Positions 18,497-26,006 of a DNA stretch of 64,000 bases are shown here, piece after piece (the stretch's first letter is position 1; each line of letters begins with the position of its first letter). The notes under the pieces were generated by a model. It was not told the DNA's origin. It saw only the letters and a program-made list of their open reading frames with translations, and did no database searches. Made by a program: the position numbers and the translations under genes. Source of the stretch: Planomonospora sp. ID67723 (GTDB lineage: Bacteria; Actinomycetota; Actinomycetes; Streptosporangiales; Streptosporangiaceae); assembly GCF_015711605.1 (NCBI RefSeq), contig NZ_JABTEZ010000002.1:806001-870000 (forward strand), read 5' to 3'.

Positions 18497-18523
18497 AGGT
18501 GACCGGTAGCATCCCAGGTGACC
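18497..18523. promoter_or_regulatory. Direct AGGTGACC repeats with TAGCAT -10-like box
   Basis: Two exact AGGTGACC copies (18497-18504 and 18516-18523) are 19 bases apart in the divergent ctaE/receiver promoter region and flank TAGCAT (18507-18512). This looks like a tandem activator or repressor site. The factor is unknown; an MtrA-type direct-repeat binder is one option. Confidence 0.35.
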
Positions 18524-18553
18524 ATACATCGACAAGGGATAGCGAGCGCGACC

Positions 18554-18970
18554 GTGAGCACCGACGACAAAATGAGGGTTCTCGTCTACAGCGACGACGC
18601 GGGCACCCGCGAGAAGGTGCGCCAGGCGATCGGCCGGCGTCCCGCCGCCGACGTGCCCCTCGTGGAGATCGTGGAGTGCGCCACCCACGCGAAGGTCGTC
18701 CAGCACTTCGACTCGGGTGAGATCGACGTCGCCGTGCTCGACGCGGAGGCGAAGCCGGCCGGCGGCATGGGCGTGGCGCGCCAGGCCAAGGACGAGGTCC
18801 ACGACTGCCCGCCGATCTGCCTGCTGATCGCCCGCCGGGACGACCGCTGGCTGGCCGAGTGGTCCCGCGCCGAGGCGGTCGTGGCGCAGCCGATCGACCC
18901 CGTGACGCTGGCCGACACCGTGGCCGACCTGATGCGCAGGCGTCTCTCCACCCGTCTGACCGCCCGATAG
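18554..18970 (+). CDS. Degenerate stand-alone receiver-like protein
   Basis: A 138-residue single-domain protein with the CheY-like fold pattern and no output domain. Acidic pair YSDDAG and the beta-3 Asp in VAVLDAE are present. The conserved beta-4 Thr/Ser is not obvious (CLLIARRD) and the beta-5 Lys-Pro is Gln-Pro (VVAQPIDP), so phospho-signalling is probably lost or altered. The start GTG 18554 is preferred because the family starts close to [12 protein letters not shown] 18518 would add 12 residues and sit within the promoter repeats. It lies between ctaE and trpD, as in Streptomyces (recalled). Role unknown. Confidence 0.75.
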   Translation: MSTDDKMRVLVYSDDAGTREKVRQAIGRRPAADVPLVEIVECATHAKVVQHFDSGEIDVAVLDAEAKPAGGMGVARQAKDEVHDCPPICLLIARRDDRWLAEWSRAEAVVAQPIDPVTLADTVADLMRRRLSTRLTAR

Positions 18971-19028
18971 AAGCACCGGCACGATCCATTTCCGAAAAGA
19001 CCGGACAAACCCCCTTACGGAGACCCCC

Positions 19029-20072
19029 ATGGACGCGCGCACGACCTGGCCCGCGCTGCTGTCGGCCCTGCTCGCCGGTGAGCACCTGACGGCCGACGAG
19101 ACCGCCTGGGCGATGAACGAGATCATGTCCGGCTCGGCGACGCCCGCTCAGATCGCCGGCTTCGCCGTGGCGCTGCGCGCGAAGGGGGAGACCGTCGCCG
19201 AGGTGACCGGCCTGGCGCGCACCATGCTGGAGCGAGCCACCCCGCTCTCGGTCGAGGGTCCCGTCGTCGACATCGTCGGCACCGGCGGCGACCGGGCCCA
19301 CACGGTCAACGTCTCCACCATGGCCGCGATCGTGGCCGCGGCCGCGGGCGCGCGGGTGGTCAAGCACGGCAACCGGGCCGCCTCCTCCTCCTGCGGGGCC
19401 GCCGACGTGCTGGAGCACCTCGGGGTCGTGCTCGACCTGGCTCCGGCGGACACCGCCAGGGTCGCCGTCGAGGCGGGCATCGCCTTCTGCTTCGCGCCGG
19501 TCTACCACCCCGCGCTGCGTTTCGCCGGCCCGCCGCGCAAGGAGATCGGCGTGCCGACGGTCTTCAACTTCCTCGGCCCGCTGACCAACCCGGCCCGCCC
19601 GGCCGCCCAGGCGATCGGCGTCTACGACGCGCGCATGCTCCCGGTCGTGGCCGGCGTCTTCGCCGAGCGGGGCGTCTCCGCCCTGGTCTTCCGGGGCGAC
19701 GACGGCCTCGACGAGCTGACCATCGCCACCACGTCCACGGTCTGGGTGGTCCGGGACGGCGCCGCCACGCAGACCGTCTTCGACCCGGCCGTGCTCGGCA
19801 TCCCCCGGGCGGAGGCGGAGGCGCTGCGCGGGGGGGACGTGGTTTTCAACGCCCAGGCCGTGCACGACCTCCTCGGCGGGAAGACCGGGCCGGTCCGCGA
19901 CGCGGTGCTGCTCAACGCGGCCGCCGCCCTGGTCGCGCTCGACGGCCCCGGGGACGACTTGGAGGCCGGGATGACCGAGGCCTACGCGCGGGCCACGCGG
20001 GCCGTCGACTCCGGCGCCGCCGCGGCGACCCTCGACCGCTGGATCGAGGTCAGCGCGGCGCTGCGGTCGTGA
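19029..20072 (+). CDS. trpD: Anthranilate phosphoribosyltransferase
   Basis: A 347-residue TrpD, which adds phosphoribosyl pyrophosphate to anthranilate in tryptophan synthesis. Motifs: [17 protein letters not shown] (PRPP/Mg loop), [42 protein letters not shown], and DGLDELT. The start ATG 19029 has CGGAG eight bases upstream. No other trp gene is adjacent, the same isolated position next to the cytochrome genes as Rv2192c. Confidence 0.96.
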   Translation: MDARTTWPALLSALLAGEHLTADETAWAMNEIMSGSATPAQIAGFAVALRAKGETVAEVTGLARTMLERATPLSVEGPVVDIVGTGGDRAHTVNVSTMAAIVAAAAGARVVKHGNRAASSSCGAADVLEHLGVVLDLAPADTARVAVEAGIAFCFAPVYHPALRFAGPPRKEIGVPTVFNFLGPLTNPARPAAQAIGVYDARMLPVVAGVFAERGVSALVFRGDDGLDELTIATTSTVWVVRDGAATQTVFDPAVLGIPRAEAEALRGGDVVFNAQAVHDLLGGKTGPVRDAVLLNAAAALVALDGPGDDLEAGMTEAYARATRAVDSGAAAATLDRWIEVSAALRS

Positions 20073-20081
20073 CGATGCCGC

Positions 20082-20152
20082 GGGGGAGCCGTGCGGTTCG
20101 CGCACGGCGCCCCCGGCCCGCAGGGGAGGCCGCTCCGTGCCCGGGAGCGGCC
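20082..20152. terminator. Double hairpin between trpD and Lrp-like gene
   Basis: The first hairpin has 14-base arms with one mismatch (20082-20095 and 20101-20114). The second has 9-base perfect arms GGCCGCTCC/GGAGCGGCC (20128-20136 and 20144-20152). Together they separate convergent genes. Confidence 0.7.
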
Positions 20153-20165
20153 CGTGCCGCCCGCC

Positions 20166-20453
20166 TCAGTCGGCCTCGTTGAGCCCGATGGAGAAGGCGG
20201 CGTCGAGGTCGTGCCGGGAGTAGGCGCGGAAGGCGATGTGCGTCTCGGTGTGCAGGACCCCGGCCACCTTGTTGATGCGGCCCGGGATGACCTCGGCGAT
20301 CTCCTCGTAGGCGGCGACGCGGACCATGGCCATCAGGTCGTATTCGCCGGTGATCGAGTAGACCTCGCTCACCCCGTCGATCTCGGCGATCGTCTGGGCG
20401 ACCTCGGGGATCCGGTCCACCTCGGCGTTGATGTGCACGATCGCGGTGACCAC
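20166..20453 (-). CDS. Stand-alone Lrp/AsnC ligand-binding (RAM) domain protein
   Basis: A 95-residue protein consisting only of the RAM effector domain of Lrp/AsnC regulators (VTAIVHINAEVDRIPEV, VYSITGEYDLMAMVRV, VLHTETHIAF). The N-terminal helix-turn-helix is absent. The start GTG 20453 has GAGGAGG eight bases upstream, so this is not a truncated call. Stand-alone RAM proteins bind amino acids and may modify full-length Lrp proteins. Its position beside trpD suggests an amino-acid signal, which is inference. Confidence 0.85.
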   Translation of the reverse strand: MVTAIVHINAEVDRIPEVAQTIAEIDGVSEVYSITGEYDLMAMVRVAAYEEIAEVIPGRINKVAGVLHTETHIAFRAYSRHDLDAAFSIGLNEAD

Positions 20454-20497
20454 GGGCTTTCCTCCTCGTTGAGTACGGCTTGCAGTCTCCGAAGTTA

Positions 20498-22270
20498 TCA
20501 GCGCTCCGGACGGCCCTCACGCCGCCGGTGCGGCTCCGTGCCCAGCCCCTGGTAGGCGCGGTCGATCCGCTCCTTGAGCCGGCCCGCGCCCGCCACCGGC
20601 AGGCTCCAGCCGCCCTCGACCTGGACCAGCCGCACGCCCGGGGACTCCAGCCAGCGCAGGATGCACTCGGTCTCCTCGGCCCCGGCCGCCGGGATGGGGC
20701 CGGGACCCGGCGCGACGGTCTCGGCGGTGGCCGTCAGCGCGTCCACGAACGGAGTGGGATGGGCGCCCCTGGGCATGACCCCGGCGGAGGCCAGGCGGCC
20801 GTACCGGATGACGTGGACCTCCCACCGGCCGTCCGCCATCGGGGCGGCGGCCACCATCTGCGGGATCGAGGTCAGCGACCGGAGCCGCTGCATCCGGGCC
20901 GAGACACGCACGTAGGCGGCGAGCCGGTCGCGGTCGGCGGCGGCCTCCTCGTAGCGCTGGTCCTGCGAGAGCCGCTCCATCCGGGCCTCGATCGCGGAGA
21001 AGACCGGGCCGGCGTCCAGTTCCATGACCCGGCGGGCGGCGACGACGTGCACGCCGTACTCCTCGGCGCTCTGGCGGCCCTCGCACGGGGCGCCGCACCT
21101 GCCGAGCCCGGCCAGCGCGCACGCCGACCGCCTGGTGCGGTCGGTGACCCGCAGCGGGATCTTGTCCGTGCACTGGCGGAGCGGCACCGCCTCGTACAAC
21201 GCGGTGCGGGCCTCCTCGGCGGCGCGCACGCTGCCGAACGGGCCCAGGTAGCCGGCTCCGTCGTCCTTGAGCTCGCGCACGACCGACAGGCGAGGGAAGG
21301 GCTCGTCGGTGAGCTTCAGCCAGACGACCTTCTCCGGGAAGCGCGACCTGCGGTTGTAGCGGGGCTTGGCCGAGCCGATCAGCCGCAGCTCCCGCACCTC
21401 GGCCTCCAGCGGAGTCGCGCAGACGATCGGCCGGACCCGCACGGCGATGCCGACCATCTCCCGGATCCGGGGCCGGGTCTCGCTCGCGGTGAAGTAGCTG
21501 CGCACCCGGGTGCGGAGGTTGACGCTCTTGCCGACGTAGAGCGGGTCGCCGCGCTCGTCCTCGAAGACGTAGACGCCGGGGGCGGCGGGGACCGCCTCGG
21601 CCAGGTGCCGCTTGCGGCGCTGCTCGGGCGTGGGCGTGCGGGTGAAGCCCTTCAGCTCCTCCAGGGTGTGCACGCCGAAGGAGCCCGCCCGCTCCAGCAG
21701 CGCGTGCAGCACGTCCACGGTGGCCCGGGCGTCGGACAGGGCGCGGTGGCACGGCTCGGTCGAGCTGAACAGCCGCGCCAGCGTGGCGAGCTTGCAGTTG
21801 GGCGCCTCGTCGCGGGTGAGCAGCTTGCGGGCCAGGGTGACGGTGTCGACGACCGGGTGCTCGGGAGGGGGATAGCCGTGCGCGGCGCAGGCCGCCTTGA
21901 CGAACCCCACGTCGAAGCCGGCGTTGTGGGCCACCAGCGTGGCGCCGCGGGCGAACTCGAGGAAGGCCGGGAGCACGGACCCGATCTTCGGCGCCGCCGC
22001 GACCATGACGTCGGTGATGCCGGTCAGCACCGAGATGAACGGGGGGATCGGCGTCCCCGGGTCGACCAGGGTGCCGAACTCGCCCAGCACCCGCCCGCCC
22101 CGGACCTTGACCGCGCCGATCTCGGTGATCGCGTGTTCTCCCGCGGAGACTCCCGTGGTCTCCAGGTCGAACACCACGAACGTGATCTCGCTGAGCGGCG
22201 TGCCCAGCTCGTCCAGCGTCCCCTGCACGGCGTTCTCCACGGTCACGACCATAGGAGCCCCGACCGACAT
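20498..22270 (-). CDS. DEDDh exonuclease fused to GIY-YIG (UvrC-N/Cho-like) endonuclease
   Basis: A 590-residue two-nuclease fusion. Residues ~28-190 are a DnaQ-type 3'-5' exonuclease: VFDLETTG (Exo I), HNAGFDVGFV (Exo II), HRALSDARAT (Exo III, DEDDh). Residues ~222-300 are a GIY-YIG domain: PGVYVFEDERGDPLYVGKS, then RVRSYF. After it comes a Cys-containing stretch (CALAGLGRCGAPCEG) as in UvrC. The UvrC UVR, RNase-H-like and HhH parts are missing. It corresponds to the mycobacterial Rv2191 type. A role in DNA repair is likely; substrate is untested. Start ATG 22270 is not supported by a ribosome site; ATG 22252 is an alternative. Confidence 0.88.
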   Translation of the reverse strand: MSVGAPMVVTVENAVQGTLDELGTPLSEITFVVFDLETTGVSAGEHAITEIGAVKVRGGRVLGEFGTLVDPGTPIPPFISVLTGITDVMVAAAPKIGSVLPAFLEFARGATLVAHNAGFDVGFVKAACAAHGYPPPEHPVVDTVTLARKLLTRDEAPNCKLATLARLFSSTEPCHRALSDARATVDVLHALLERAGSFGVHTLEELKGFTRTPTPEQRRKRHLAEAVPAAPGVYVFEDERGDPLYVGKSVNLRTRVRSYFTASETRPRIREMVGIAVRVRPIVCATPLEAEVRELRLIGSAKPRYNRRSRFPEKVVWLKLTDEPFPRLSVVRELKDDGAGYLGPFGSVRAAEEARTALYEAVPLRQCTDKIPLRVTDRTRRSACALAGLGRCGAPCEGRQSAEEYGVHVVAARRVMELDAGPVFSAIEARMERLSQDQRYEEAAADRDRLAAYVRVSARMQRLRSLTSIPQMVAAAPMADGRWEVHVIRYGRLASAGVMPRGAHPTPFVDALTATAETVAPGPGPIPAAGAEETECILRWLESPGVRLVQVEGGWSLPVAGAGRLKERIDRAYQGLGTEPHRRREGRPER

Positions 22271-22296
22271 TTAGCGCCGAGCCCATCGGGAGACGC

Positions 22297-22521
22297 TCAG
22301 GCGAGCGGTTCCTGCGCCCGCTTCCCCGCCGCTGTGTACAGGAACAGGCCGGTCAAGCCGAGCACGACGCCCGCGAAGACCTCGTATCCGTCCAGGAAGC
22401 CGATGTGGTTGACCAGGAGCAGGTCGTGCGCCCACCGCCACCAGCCCAGGACGGTGTTCACCACGGTTCCCCAGCCCTGCAGCATCAGGAGCACGCCCGG
22501 CAGTTTGAGGAATTCCTTCAT
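22297..22521 (-). CDS. Small two-helix membrane protein
   Basis: A 74-residue hydrophobic protein beginning MKEFLKLPGVLLMLQGW. The ATG at 22521 is preceded by a perfect GGAGGA eight bases away, which fixes the start against the longer upstream frame. Two membrane helices lie at about 8-25 and 45-65, with WWRWAH between them and a short basic tail. It is divergent from the histidine kinase gene. Function is not recognised; it could be an accessory of that sensor, but nothing proves this. Confidence 0.65.
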   Translation of the reverse strand: MKEFLKLPGVLLMLQGWGTVVNTVLGWWRWAHDLLLVNHIGFLDGYEVFAGVVLGLTGLFLYTAAGKRAQEPLA

Positions 22522-22609
22522 GCCGTCGATCCTCCTCCGGCACGATGAGGGCCCGCTACGGCACAAGGTCAGGCGCGGCATCGACTTTGGTCGGTTCCAG
22601 GTCTGCCCG

Positions 22610-22623
22610 CATTACCCGTAATG
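22610..22623. promoter_or_regulatory. CATTAC-CC-GTAATG palindrome at histidine kinase start
   Basis: Perfect 6-base arms around CC end 9 bases before the GTG at 22633. TAATGT within it sits 8 bases before the start and could be a -10 box for a leaderless transcript. It may be an autoregulatory operator of the two-component system. Confidence 0.35.
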
Positions 22624-22632
22624 TCGTGAAAT

Positions 22633-23847
22633 GTGACCCAATCCGCGATGGAGTACCGGTGGCTGCTGCCCGGCAGTCTGCGTGACACGCCGCGCAAGGA
22701 GCACATCAGGGTCCGGAGGTCGACCCGCGACTGGATCGTGGACATCGTCATCTTCCTGCTGTCGGTCGGGATCGGGCTGGTGGCGGCCGAGCAGGTGCAG
22801 GTCGAACCCGGGCTGCCGGAGCCGCTGCGGATCGCCGACCAGCTCGTCGGCGTCGTCGCGTGCGTGGCGATATGGCTGCGCCGGCGCTGGCCCATGGGGC
22901 TCGCCCTGGTGCTCGTGCCGGTCTCGCTCGTCTCGGCCGTCTCGGGCGGCGCCGCCCTGGCGGCGCTGTTCACGGTGGCCGTGCACCGGCCGTTCAAGCA
23001 CGTGGCGCTGGCGGGCGGGCTGAACCTGCTGTCGGTCCCCCTCTACATGAAGCTGCGGCCGGATCCCGAGCTGTCCTTCGGAGACTCGGTGCTGCTGCTG
23101 ACGCTGGTCTTCCTGGTCGTGGTGATCTGGGGCATGCTCGTGCGGGCCCGGCGGCAGCTCGTGGTCTCCCTCCGCGAGCGCGCCGAGCGGGCCGAGGCGG
23201 AGGCCGAGCTGCGGGTGGAGCGGGCCAGACATCTGGAGCGCGAGCGCATCGCCAGGGAGATGCACGACGTGCTCGCCCACCGGCTCTCGCTGCTCAGCGT
23301 GCATGCGGGCGCGCTGGAGTACCGGCCGGACATGCCCTCGCAGGACGTGGTCCGGGCGGCCGGGGTGATCCGCTCCGGCGCCCACCAGGCGCTCCAGGAT
23401 CTCCGGGAGGTCATCGGCGTGCTCAGGCTCGGCGCCGAGGGCACCCACCCCGACCGCCCGCAGCCGACCCTGGCGGACCTGGCCGGGCTGGTGGAGGAGT
23501 CCAGGACGGCGGGCATGGAGGTGAGGCTCGACATGCGCGTGAGCGAGGGGTCCGAGGCTCCGGCGCAGCTCGGTCGCAACGCCTACCGGATCGTGCAGGA
23601 GGGCTTGACCAACGCGCGCAAGCACGCCGCCGCCGCGCCCGTGGACATGGTGGTCGCGGGCGGGCCCGGGGACGGGCTCACCGTCGAGATCCGCAATCCC
23701 GTGACCGGGGGCCAGGCCATCCCCGGCAGCGGCACGGGCCTGATCGGGCTCACCGAGCGGGCCGAGCTCGTGGGCGGGCGCCTGGAGTACGGCCACGCGC
23801 CCGACGGCCGGTTCCGGCTCAGCGCGTGGCTGCCGTGGGCGGTCTGA
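22633..23847 (+). CDS. Sensor histidine kinase (HisKA_3, NarL-type partner)
   Basis: A 404-residue membrane histidine kinase. Residues ~35-165 contain about four to five membrane helices with little outside sequence. A coiled linker (RERAERAEAEAELRVERARHLE) leads to the HisKA_3 box EMHDVLAHRLSLLS with phospho-His 211. The HATPase domain has the N box NAYRIVQEGLTNARKHA and the G box GSGTGLIGLTERAEL. The start GTG 22633 is tentative. The LuxR-type regulator 77 bases downstream is its obvious partner. The signal is unknown; intramembrane sensing of envelope state is typical of this shape. Confidence 0.9.
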   Translation: MTQSAMEYRWLLPGSLRDTPRKEHIRVRRSTRDWIVDIVIFLLSVGIGLVAAEQVQVEPGLPEPLRIADQLVGVVACVAIWLRRRWPMGLALVLVPVSLVSAVSGGAALAALFTVAVHRPFKHVALAGGLNLLSVPLYMKLRPDPELSFGDSVLLLTLVFLVVVIWGMLVRARRQLVVSLRERAERAEAEAELRVERARHLERERIAREMHDVLAHRLSLLSVHAGALEYRPDMPSQDVVRAAGVIRSGAHQALQDLREVIGVLRLGAEGTHPDRPQPTLADLAGLVEESRTAGMEVRLDMRVSEGSEAPAQLGRNAYRIVQEGLTNARKHAAAAPVDMVVAGGPGDGLTVEIRNPVTGGQAIPGSGTGLIGLTERAELVGGRLEYGHAPDGRFRLSAWLPWAV

Positions 23848-23910
23848 AAGTGCGGCGGGGACGACGGGCGCTCGGGGGAGGGCGCGGCCGGGTGGGCAGG
23901 AGGACGCGGC

Positions 23911-23916
23911 TAACGT
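23911..23916 (+). promoter_or_regulatory. TAACGT -10-like box, leaderless start of response regulator
   Basis: TAACGT ends 7 bases before ATG 23924 and no ribosome site precedes that ATG, consistent with a leaderless transcript. Absence of a recognisable -35 keeps confidence moderate. Confidence 0.4.
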
Positions 23917-23923
23917 GACCGGC

Positions 23924-24610
23924 ATGAGCTCATCGCCCCCTCGCGAGCCGATCCGCGTGCTGATCGTCGACGACGACGCCCTCGTCCGGGCGGGACTCTC
24001 ACTGATCCTCGGCGGCTCCGGGGACATCATCGTCGTCGGCGAGGCCGCGGACGGGGACGAGGTGCCGCCGCTGGTGGCCGGGCACCGCCCGGACGTGGTG
24101 CTGATGGACATCCGCATGCCCCGCGTGGACGGCCTGACCGCGACCGAGCGCCTGCGCGCCGCCGCCCCGGCTCCCGAGGTGGTCATCCTGACGACCTTCC
24201 ACGCCGACTCGCAGGTCCTGCGCGCTCTGCGCGCGGGGGCGGCCGGCTTCCTGCTCAAGGACACCCCGCCGGGTGATCTGGTCACCGCGATCCGCCGGGT
24301 GGGAGCGGGCGAGCCCATCCTGTCGCCCGCCGTGACCCGCCAGCTCATCGCGCACGTCGCCGACGGCGGCGCCGGGTCCCGCCGGGAGCGGGCGCTGGGG
24401 CTGCTGGCCGGGCTCAGCGAGCGCGAGCGCGAGGTCGCGCTCGCCGTCGGCAGGGGGAGGTCGAACGCGGAGATCGCCGCCGAGCTGTACATGAGCGTGG
24501 CCACGGTCAAGGCCCACGTGTCGCGGATCCTGACCAAGCTCGGCCTGAACAACCGCGTCCAGATCGCGTTGCTCGTCCACGACGCCGGGCAGCTCGGCGA
24601 CGGCGGCTGA
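23924..24610 (+). CDS. LuxR/NarL-family response regulator
   Basis: A 228-residue transcriptional response regulator. Receiver: VLIVDDDALVRAG, phospho-Asp 62 in VVLMDIRMPRVDG, Thr in ILTTFH and Lys in GFLLKDTPP, all intact. The C-terminal LuxR helix-turn-helix is LSEREREVALAVGRGRSNAEI followed by MSVATVKAHVSRILTKLGL. The start ATG 23924 is chosen because of the TAACGT box 7 bases upstream; GTG 23915 overlaps that region. It is the partner of the kinase directly upstream. Confidence 0.92.
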   Translation: MSSSPPREPIRVLIVDDDALVRAGLSLILGGSGDIIVVGEAADGDEVPPLVAGHRPDVVLMDIRMPRVDGLTATERLRAAAPAPEVVILTTFHADSQVLRALRAGAAGFLLKDTPPGDLVTAIRRVGAGEPILSPAVTRQLIAHVADGGAGSRRERALGLLAGLSEREREVALAVGRGRSNAEIAAELYMSVATVKAHVSRILTKLGLNNRVQIALLVHDAGQLGDGG

Positions 24611-24666
24611 CCGGAGGCGCGGCGGCAGGGGGGCGTCGCCGTACGGGCTCCCTCCGGGCCGGGCCG

Positions 24667-24693
24667 GCCCTCCCGCGGATCCCGCGAGAGGGC
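24667..24693. terminator. Bidirectional terminator
   Basis: Twelve-base arms (24667-24678 and 24682-24693) with one mismatch and a 3-base loop lie between the convergent response regulator and phosphotransferase genes. Confidence 0.65.
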
Positions 24694-24700
24694 GCCGGGC

Positions 24701-25819
24701 CTACGCCCAGTAACTCCCGTCGAGCATCCGCTCCAGGGCGGCGCGGTGCATGACCAGGTCGTCGGGGTCCTCGGGCATGGGCTGCTCGCCGAAGTGGATC
24801 CGCCGGTGCCAGACGCGGGCCATGATGACGCCGTGCCGCAGCGCGGCGTACATCTCGTAGAACTCCATGTCGCGTGGCTGGTAACCCGTCATTTCCTGAT
24901 ATGTACGGCACACGTCCTCGCGCCGCATGAAGTCCGGCAGCCCGGGGAGGCCCATGACCTCGGTGATCTCCTGGAAGAACCGGTGCAGGAAGACCATCCA
25001 GGCGATGTCCAGCTCGCGCGGGCCGACGGCCGCCATCTCCCAGTCGAGCACCGCCACCGGGGTGAAGTCGCGGTACATCACATTCCCGATGCGCGCGTCG
25101 CCCCAGCTCAGCACGTCGGGCCCGGGATCGGCCGGCCAGTGCTCCTCCAGCCAGTCGAAGGCCCGCTCCAGCACCGGGACCCGCATCGAGGAGTGCGCCC
25201 ACTCGTAGTAGGCCCGCTGGTCGTTGACATGCCTGCGCAGTGCGGAGCCGCCCGGCCGGTCGAGCTGGAAGGGGCGCAGCTCCGCGGGGGTGAACGGGGC
25301 GTCGTGCAGACCGGCCAGGATGCCCACGCTCTCCCGCTGCAGCCGCGCCCGGTCGGCGGGCGAGGCCTCCAGCAGCCAGCCCTCGAAGGTGTAGGGGAGC
25401 ACGTCCGGCGGCACATCCCCGGCCAGGCGTTCCATCACGAAGAACGGTGTGCCCAGCGGGGCGGGATCGGGCTCGAACCACAGGGTGCGCGGAGCGGGCG
25501 TGCCCGCCCGCTCCCGGGCCATCCGCATGGCCTCGAACTGCCTGCCGAGGTCGTAGCCCGGGAAGACCGGCACGGCCTCACTCGCCGGAGCCATCCGGGT
25601 GACGCACGAGATCTCCCTCCTGCCCTCGCCGGAGAGCCAGGAGGCGTCGAACAGGAGGGTCTCGCTGGACATGCCGTTGCCCGAGGGGTGGGAGAGCGCG
25701 GAGACCGCGACCGGGTGGCCCAGCCGCCCGGTGAGCCACGAGCGCATCCGGTCGCGCAGCTCGCCGAGGTCCCGGGTGGAGGTCCGCATCGACTCGTTCT
25801 GCTCAGACCGCTCGCTCAT
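24701..25819 (-). CDS. Aminoglycoside-phosphotransferase-fold small-molecule kinase
   Basis: A 372-residue APH/choline-kinase-fold protein. The catalytic loop is SWGDARIGNVMY (Trp instead of His before Gly-Asp) and the metal Asp is in VLDWEMAAVGPRELDIAW. This subfamily is usually linked to acyl-CoA dehydrogenases rather than antibiotic resistance, and the nucleotide-loop SHPSGNGMSSETLLFD is typical of it. The start ATG 25819 is provisional; an in-frame ATG at 25858 adds 13 residues. A CAAGCGCTTG palindrome lies upstream. Substrate unknown; calling it a drug-resistance gene would be unjustified. Confidence 0.8.
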   Translation of the reverse strand: MSERSEQNESMRTSTRDLGELRDRMRSWLTGRLGHPVAVSALSHPSGNGMSSETLLFDASWLSGEGRREISCVTRMAPASEAVPVFPGYDLGRQFEAMRMARERAGTPAPRTLWFEPDPAPLGTPFFVMERLAGDVPPDVLPYTFEGWLLEASPADRARLQRESVGILAGLHDAPFTPAELRPFQLDRPGGSALRRHVNDQRAYYEWAHSSMRVPVLERAFDWLEEHWPADPGPDVLSWGDARIGNVMYRDFTPVAVLDWEMAAVGPRELDIAWMVFLHRFFQEITEVMGLPGLPDFMRREDVCRTYQEMTGYQPRDMEFYEMYAALRHGVIMARVWHRRIHFGEQPMPEDPDDLVMHRAALERMLDGSYWA

Positions 25820-25884
25820 CGCGCTCTCCCGGGGACCGCTCCGCGACGCGCCACACATCGCCGAGACAGTCGTACACCGCCTAC

Positions 25885-25894
25885 CAAGCGCTTG
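25885..25894. promoter_or_regulatory. CAAGCGCTTG palindrome upstream of phosphotransferase gene
   Basis: A perfect 10-base palindrome in the context ACCAAGCGCTTG, resembling operators of TetR-family regulators of fatty-acid degradation genes. No TetR gene is adjacent, so control would be in trans (inference). Confidence 0.45.
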
Positions 25895-26006
25895 TCCACC
25901 TTCTGTTCACGGGCAGGTCGGGCGGGCTTCGATCTTTTATCCGTTCGGTGGCCCGGCGCGATAGCCGTACCCTTGACGGATAGACCAATCCGAGTAGGGG
26001 CCGTTG

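Noticed and set aside
24701-25819. Aminoglycoside resistance gene
   Set aside because: The catalytic loop and context fit the acyl-CoA-dehydrogenase-linked kinase group and not known resistance enzymes.
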